Part shown: piece after piece, positions 63,225-64,000 of the stretch
Position numbering within the stretch: position 1 is the stretch's first letter
How the letters are laid out: the number at the start of each line of letters is the position of its first letter
Virus record (IMG/VR): IMGVR_UViG_3300036985_006248
Span: 62,001 to 126,000 of that record
Length of the DNA stretch: 64,000 bases
Direction: 5' to 3' (one strand)
Source: a virus
The notes under the pieces: model-generated
Seen by the model: the letters and a program-made list of their open reading frames with translations, nothing else
Database searches by the model: none
Told to the model about the DNA's origin: nothing
Translations under genes and position numbers: made by a program

Positions 63225-63473
63225 TTATTCTTCTTCTTCCGACTCATTCATATCGTCTGCTGCTTCTCTGTCAGCGCGGTAATCGTTATCTTCATGGTCA
63301 GAATCTGGGTTGCTTGGTGTTTTTGTCCCATAAGTTGCCGATACTTTCTTCCCGTAACGCATTTTTACTGGCTTCTTTGAAGGAACGGGCGCTTGTTCTT
63401 TTTCGCTTTCCTCGATGGCTTTTTGCATTTCTTCTTTAATAAGGTTCTTCAAATAGTCTTTTGTAACTTTCAT
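63225..63473 (-). CDS. Tagged acidic protein
   Basis: 82 residues starting MKVTKDYLKNLIKEEMQKAI, then Lys-rich and finally acidic (DREAADDMNESEEEE). The same tag as three other genes. Packaging is inference. Confidence 0.68.
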   Translation of the reverse strand: MKVTKDYLKNLIKEEMQKAIEESEKEQAPVPSKKPVKMRYGKKVSATYGTKTPSNPDSDHEDNDYRADREAADDMNESEEEE

Positions 63474-63497
63474 TTTTTTATTTTCCTTTGTTATTTC

Positions 63498-64000
63498 TTA
63501 ATAACACTTACTCCACCCACAACCGTCCTTACAAGTAGCACATCCATCTTGATATACTAATTTGCTATTGCATTCTGGACAGTTGGAAGTTGAACCTGTA
63601 ACTTCTTCGCCTTCTTTAATATATAGTTTTAACACCCTTGCAACTGCCTTACTAAATGTAGTCATACTTGTTGTTTCGCTCTTTAAAATTTGCTCTACAA
63701 CAAATTTGACATCAGCACCATGACGTAATGAAAGAGATACCAAGCGAGTTAAGTCAGAATATTGTGTATTCTCAAATGCTTCCTTAATATCTACTGCTTC
63801 GACAGCTATATCATCAACCTGCAATAGATAATGACCTGATTTTTTCTTTATGATTTCGCCAATTTTTATATTTGTGGGAATCTCAATCTTATCAGCTAAT
63901 CCACCAAATACTTCGTATGGCTTACCATCGAATAACCCAACAAGGATTAACCACTTTTCACCCTTGACTGATACATGATGTATACCACAATTCAATGATT
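63498..64000 (-). CDS. nrdJ: Class II ribonucleotide reductase C-terminus (B12-dependent, NrdJ-like), 5' end beyond window
   Basis: The frame stays open to the right edge (the first in-window start is only a TTG). EKWLILVGLFDGKPYEVFGG then GEIIKKKSGHYLLQ is typical of the end of NrdJ; CPECNSKLVYQDGCATCKDG then CGWSKC is its zinc-ribbon tail. It would make dNTPs from NTPs, feeding ThyX and the dUTPase. I infer the enzyme from this region only. Confidence 0.82.
   Translation of the reverse strand, partial: SLNCGIHHVSVKGEKWLILVGLFDGKPYEVFGGLADKIEIPTNIKIGEIIKKKSGHYLLQVDDIAVEAVDIKEAFENTQYSDLTRLVSLSLRHGADVKFVVEQILKSETTSMTTFSKAVARVLKLYIKEGEEVTGSTSNCPECNSKLVYQDGCATCKDGCGWSKCY

Overview
The window looks like part of the genome of a very large tailed bacteriophage. 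It carries a DnaE-type replicative polymerase, ThyX, dUTPase, the end of a class II ribonucleotide reductase, GroEL and a GroES-like protein, ClpP, two cell-wall hydrolases, a GIY-YIG and an HNH endonuclease, about 16 tRNA genes, and many short tightly packed genes. Every gene I can support is on the minus strand. The genetic code is standard: TAA, TAG and TGA all end genes, and no suppressor tRNA is seen. The host cannot be named. I know of similar short N-terminal tags (K-[IV]-[ST]-K-x-x-L-[KR]) from large environmental phages, which is recollection and not a search result.

Layout. 1-9,300: GH19 endolysin, a putative ligase-like/adenylyltransferase fusion, HNH nuclease, transglycosylase, two HExxH proteins. 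9,450-11,800: eight tandem paralogous small genes, nearly all linked by ATGA or GTGA overlaps. 11,970-16,700: GC-richer short genes in mini-operons with leaderless-looking promoters (TNGACG-N17-TANNAT, 6-7 nt before the start codon), separated by three copies of a GAAA-capped hairpin. 16,800-20,960: more paralogues mixed with a tRNA cluster that includes structurally odd tRNAs. 21,000-27,700: a VWA/metallopeptidase-like protein, a MoxR/CobS-like ATPase, a zinc-knuckle protein, and a hexanucleotide array that reads as four coupled ORFs. 27,700-28,330: no gene, but two promoters and a 28-bp direct-repeat array. 28,330-31,280: a second tandem block of the paralogues. 31,290-50,000: PurA/PurZ-like synthetase, HAD protein, DnaQ-like exonuclease, GroEL, ClpP, two large unknown proteins, sigma-like and ribbon-helix-helix-like proteins, IMPDH/GMP reductase, dUTPase. 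50,000-64,000: DNA polymerase III alpha, GIY-YIG nuclease, a pair resembling type III secretion rod/needle proteins, nucleotidyltransferase-like proteins, ThyX, GroES-like protein and RNR.

The most unusual features are a family of nearly 40 small proteins with a VGDLV/IGDLL or YIGKL box (probably SH3-like barrels), the [TGA]GGTCT hexamer array, the leaderless promoter set, and a short adenylosuccinate synthetase with a GDSGKGK P-loop next to nucleotide-supply genes, which makes 2-aminoadenine DNA worth testing. All family assignments are by eye; no database search was run.
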